Shown: one piece after another, positions 6,548 through 8,078 of the stretch | Position numbering within the stretch: position 1 is the first letter of the stretch | How the letters are laid out: each line of letters begins with the position of its first letter | DNA from: Candidatus Brockarchaeota archaeon | GTDB lineage: Archaea; Thermoproteota; EX4484-205; DTQO01 | Direction: 5' to 3' | NCBI GenBank assembly: GCA_017601265.1 | Contig: JAFNJA010000054.1 | Span: forward strand, 4,028 to 12,105 | Length of the DNA stretch: 8,078 bases | The notes under the pieces: model-generated | What the model was told of the DNA's origin: nothing | What the model saw: the letters and a program-made list of their open reading frames with translations, nothing else | The model's database searches: none | Made by a program: the position numbers and the translations under genes

Positions 6548-7381
6548 TTAAGTTAAGAGAACTTCCTCGGGCTTCCTTCCCCTGAATACCAGGTAACGTT
6601 CGTAACCCGCGGAGCGGAGCGCTTCTTCCGCCCTGTCGAGGCCCTCGCCCACCTTCTCGCCCATCTTGTGGCAGTCGGTACCTACAGTCACCTCTATCCC
6701 AAGCTCCCTCGCCTCCTTGAGTATCCAACCACTCGGGTAAAGCGAGCCAACCGGCTTCCTGAGGCCCGCCGTGCTGACTTCGATCGCAACGTTCGCCTTC
6801 GAGATCCTTCGAAGGCAGCGCTCGACGAGCTCGGGGTACCAAGGGGACCGCTCGCTGAAGTACCTTTCGCCGGCGTTGTACTTCTTCACCACGTCCAAGT
6901 GGGCGATGCTGTCCACGATTCCGCTGTCCGCTAGCTCTTCTACGGCTTCGAAGTACCTCGCGAACGCCGACTCGAGGCTTCCGAAATGGGTGATCCCCTT
7001 AAGGAATTCCTCTTCGGACCAATCCAAGGCCCAACCGCCTACCAGGTGCACGCCTCCCAAGACGAAATCCAGGTCAAGGTCGTGCATCCAGCGTTCAAGC
7101 ACGTTCAAGCCCTCGACAAACTCGGCTTCCGCGCCCGTAAGGATGGTTATGTCAGAGTAGCGGCTTCGCAAGTATTCGATGCTCTTGATCTGCAACGCCA
7201 GCGCCCTGTGGCTCGTCGCCCAATCGATCCCGCCAACCGCGACGGGATAGCAGGGATACGGGTAATGGTCCGTGATCGCAAGGCCTTCGAGCCCCTCCTC
7301 CGAAGCCCCCCTGACGAGCTCCTCCTCGGTCAACTCCCCGTCCGAAACCACGGTATGGGTGTGCAACGTCCACCTGATCAA
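6548..7381 (-). CDS. PHP-domain phosphoesterase, histidinol-phosphatase (HisJ) type
   Basis: This 277-residue protein is a complete PHP domain. All nine expected metal ligands for a trinuclear site are visible: H7 and H9 (LHTHT), D14 (SDG), H39 (ITDHY), E85 (GAEAEF), H112 (GGVHLVGG), H161 (AHLD), and D236 and H238 (GTDCHK). The segments IEVSTAGLRKPVGSLYPS and the GGVH motif are typical of HisJ, which removes phosphate from L-histidinol phosphate (EC 3.1.3.15) in histidine synthesis. No other his gene is in view, so another phosphate ester remains possible. The start is TTG 7381: it is the only start codon after an upstream in-frame stop, and it puts the first metal motif at residue 6, as usual. 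AGGCGAT just upstream resembles a ribosome binding site, and a TATA-like GCTAATTACC lies at about 7423-7432. The gene converges on the aminotransferase operon. Confidence 0.92.
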   Translation of the reverse strand: MIRWTLHTHTVVSDGELTEEELVRGASEEGLEGLAITDHYPYPCYPVAVGGIDWATSHRALALQIKSIEYLRSRYSDITILTGAEAEFVEGLNVLERWMHDLDLDFVLGGVHLVGGWALDWSEEEFLKGITHFGSLESAFARYFEAVEELADSGIVDSIAHLDVVKKYNAGERYFSERSPWYPELVERCLRRISKANVAIEVSTAGLRKPVGSLYPSGWILKEARELGIEVTVGTDCHKMGEKVGEGLDRAEEALRSAGYERYLVFRGRKPEEVLLT

Positions 7382-7421
7382 GCGGATCGCCTGGGTAAGC
7401 GCGTGTTACGCATCCCCGCGC

Positions 7422-7433
7422 GGGTAATTAGCT
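7422..7433 (-). promoter_or_regulatory. TATA-like element of the PHP gene
   Basis: Read on the minus strand, GCTAATTACC is the only A/T-rich stretch upstream of the PHP gene. It predicts transcription from about 7402 and a 20-base leader with AGGCGAT before TTG 7381. Confidence 0.4.
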
Positions 7434-7471
7434 TTCACGCAACGGACCCTTGGGAAAAGCGCTCGAAGGGG

Positions 7472-7484
7472 CAAAAACTTAAGC
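7472..7484 (+). promoter_or_regulatory. TATA-like promoter of the tRNA gene
   Basis: CAAAAACTTAAGC is centred about 29 bases before the tRNA 5' end, which puts transcription start within a few bases of the mature end. Confidence 0.5.
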
Positions 7485-7522
7485 GCCTCGCCACCTTTCC
7501 AAAGGCCGGGCCCGTGGCCTAG

Positions 7523-7552
7523 ATCGTGTTGGATTAGCCGACTCGAAGGCGG
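7523..7552 (+). other. tRNA intron 1 (30 nt, in the D loop, position 15/16)
   Basis: The borders fit a bulge-helix-bulge. Exon GCCT (7517-7520) pairs with intron AGGC (7547-7550) as the 4-bp central helix. The 5' bulge is A-G|A (7521-7523) and the 3' bulge is G-G|T (7551-7553), each cut after its second base. Inside, 7524-7532 pairs with 7538-7546 (eight pairs, one T-T mismatch) around a 5-nt loop, giving a stable hairpin. The outer helix is weak: only T7515-A7555 and G7516-T7554. Confidence 0.85.
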
Positions 7553-7568
7553 TTAGGAAAGGGCGTCG

Positions 7569-7582
7569 ACGCTTTGGCGCAA
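7569..7582 (+). other. tRNA intron 2 (14 nt, in the anticodon stem, position 29/30)
   Basis: This is the only placement that gives a perfect anticodon stem. GCGT (7563-7566) pairs with GCGC (7577-7580) as the central helix. The bulges are C-G|A (7567-7569) and A-A|G (7581-7583). The outer helix is AAGG/CCTT (7559-7562 with 7584-7587). The inner part is almost only a loop, with at most one pair (C7570-G7576), so this is a relaxed, very short bulge-helix-loop intron. Confidence 0.82.
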
Positions 7583-7684
7583 GCCTTCGGAGCCGAACGG
7601 CAGGGGTTCGAATCCCTTCGGGCCCGCTCCGACTTGGCTGCGTGGTCGATTCGTACTTGAAAAAACATGCTGGACGAAGCGGAC

Positions 7685-7710
7685 TTTTTTGATGCCCGTC
7701 CTGGTTTTTT
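7685..7710 (+). terminator. Paired T-tracts downstream of the tRNA
   Basis: T6 runs at 7685-7690 and 7705-7710 lie 59 to 84 bases past the tRNA. A third run (7717-7722) falls inside the convergent small gene. Short T-runs are the usual archaeal termination signal, so these probably stop the tRNA transcript before it enters the opposing gene. Confidence 0.4.
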
Positions 7711-7713
7711 GGG

Positions 7714-7833
7714 CTATTTTTTGCGGAACCTCCCCCAGGGATCGGCCTCGCGGCGCCTTATGAGGATGATGAGCACGAATACGAGGAACAGCACAACCGC
7801 CAGGAATATGGCCGCCGCTGCCAAGGTGTCCAT
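7714..7833 (-). CDS. Small single-span membrane protein, 39 residues
   Basis: ATG 7833 opens a 39-codon frame ending at TAG 7714-7716. The peptide has a short polar start (MDTLAAAA), one long hydrophobic helix at about residues 4-25 (the core LAVVLFLVFVLIILI is typical of a membrane span), and a basic tail (RRREADPWGRFRKK). By the positive-inside rule the tail should face the cytoplasm, with the N-terminus outside. The case for a real gene is good. A TATA element (GCTTATATCC, centred near 7860) lies about 27 bases before the ATG, which is the distance expected for a leaderless transcript, and the composition is unlike random sequence. The family is not recognised. Size and shape suit a subunit of a membrane complex or a small membrane regulator. 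It lies just downstream of the URO-D-family gene on the same strand but appears to have its own promoter. Confidence 0.72.
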   Translation of the reverse strand: MDTLAAAAIFLAVVLFLVFVLIILIRRREADPWGRFRKK

Positions 7834-7854
7834 GTTTTTTCGTTTAGTCCCTTT

Positions 7855-7866
7855 CGGATATAAGCC
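7855..7866 (-). promoter_or_regulatory. TATA box of the 39-residue membrane protein gene
   Basis: Read on the minus strand, GGCTTATATCCG lies between the stop of the upstream gene (7875) and ATG 7833. Its centre is about 27 bases before the ATG, which indicates a leaderless transcript. Confidence 0.6.
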
Positions 7867-7874
7867 TAAAGGCG

Positions 7875-8078
7875 CTACGGATACCTGGCCGCGTACCTCC
7901 CGTACCGCTTGACCGCTTCCACGAGCGCAAGGACGTTCTCGGCGGGCGTGTCGGCCAGCTCGCTCCTCGAATGGATTATGAGCCCGCCATCGTACCCGAC
8001 GGTACGCATCCTCTCCGCCACCTCCCTCCTTACGTCGGAGGGGGTCCCGAAAGGCATGGTCCCGTGTATGTCCATCGT
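7875..8078 (-). CDS. Uroporphyrinogen decarboxylase (URO-D) family protein, C-terminal end (5' end off window)
   Basis: The frame is open to the window edge and ends at TAG 7875-7877; 67 residues are visible. The segment IHGTMPFGTPSDVRREVAERM, then GYDGGLIIHSRSELADTPAENVLALVEAVKRYGRY, matches the last part of URO-D-family TIM barrels: GTPxxVRxEV, a G-G-hydrophobic strand, then PxENVxAxxEAVxxYG. Many archaeal members of this family are not heme enzymes but methyltransferases for methylated compounds, and the N-terminal and active-site part is missing here, so the substrate cannot be told. The HSRSEL stretch, where many homologs have a short Ser/Asn-rich loop, may help subgroup assignment. Confidence 0.82.
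   Translation of the reverse strand, partial: TMDIHGTMPFGTPSDVRREVAERMRTVGYDGGLIIHSRSELADTPAENVLALVEAVKRYGRYAARYP

Larger units (their letters stand above)
7508..7626 (+). tRNA. tRNA-Arg (UCG anticodon) interrupted by two introns
   Basis: Joining 7508-7522, 7553-7568 and 7583-7626 gives a standard 75-nt tRNA. Acceptor GGGCCCG pairs perfectly with CGGGCCC. The D stem is GCCT/GGGC. The D loop AGTTAGGAAA carries G18-G19 and A20, the arginine identity base. The anticodon stem TCGGC/GCCGA is fully paired. The loop CTTCGGA contains UCG. The variable loop ACGGC ends in C48, which pairs with G15. The T arm is AGGGG-TTCGAAT-CCCTT, and the discriminator base is G. CCA is not encoded. Without removing both introns no valid D or anticodon arm forms. 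Anticodon UCG reads CGA codons. T-tracts at 7685-7690 and 7705-7710 downstream may end the transcript. Confidence 0.93.

Noticed and set aside
7508..7626. tRNA with a single anticodon-loop intron at 37/38
   Set aside because: A single intron cannot produce both a normal D arm and a paired anticodon stem; two introns fit all positions.
7667..7912. Plus-strand 81-codon frame downstream of the tRNA
   Set aside because: It is the mirror of the small membrane-protein gene, which has a better promoter and composition.
1..8078. CRISPR array, insertion sequence, toxin-antitoxin pair or defence island
   Set aside because: No regularly spaced repeats, terminal inverted repeats, transposase, integrase or known defence gene is visible in the window.

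Overview
The window looks archaeal, about 55% GC, and most probably comes from a TACK-type (Thermoproteota or relative) thermophile. Three things point that way. Several genes have TATA boxes, and in the clearest cases the box centre lies 27-28 bases before the start codon, as expected for leaderless transcripts. A tRNA gene is interrupted by two introns that fit the archaeal bulge-helix-bulge splicing rule. The only convincing Shine-Dalgarno-like site is inside an operon. The exact lineage cannot be fixed from the sequence alone.

Layout. Bases 1-681 (+) are the C-terminal half of a Na+/Ca2+-exchanger family protein cut by the window edge. It converges on a universal stress protein (762-1196, -). 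A short divergent promoter region with a repeated ACTTCG motif separates that gene from a von Willebrand factor A (VWA) protein (1420-2340, +). Bases 2341-2980 hold little apart from the broken remains of a small membrane-protein gene on the minus strand. Downstream-facing purC (SAICAR synthetase, -) lies at 3002-3868. A poorly explained 0.45-kb stretch follows, with one weak ORF. Then comes a two-gene plus-strand unit: a DegT/StrS-type PLP aminotransferase (4387-5628) and a TIM-barrel sugar isomerase/epimerase-like protein (5666-6478). A HisJ-type PHP phosphatase (6548-7381, -) converges on this unit. A divergent intergenic region leads to a tRNA-Arg(UCG) gene with two introns (7508-7626, +). 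The right edge has a previously easy-to-miss 39-residue single-span membrane protein (7714-7833, -) with its own promoter, and the C-terminus of a uroporphyrinogen-decarboxylase-family protein (7875-8078, -).

How the parts fit. The aminotransferase and the TIM-barrel enzyme are the only clear operon and probably act on one small polyol, sugar or cyclitol substrate. The other genes look like independent single-gene units: de novo purine synthesis, stress response, ion exchange, and a lone histidinol-phosphatase-like enzyme. The most distinctive feature is the tRNA: removing a 30-nt D-loop intron and a 14-nt anticodon-stem intron gives a canonical 75-nt tRNA-Arg, and each junction is framed by a 4-bp helix between two 3-nt bulges. 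No CRISPR array, insertion sequence, integrase or obvious new defence system is visible.
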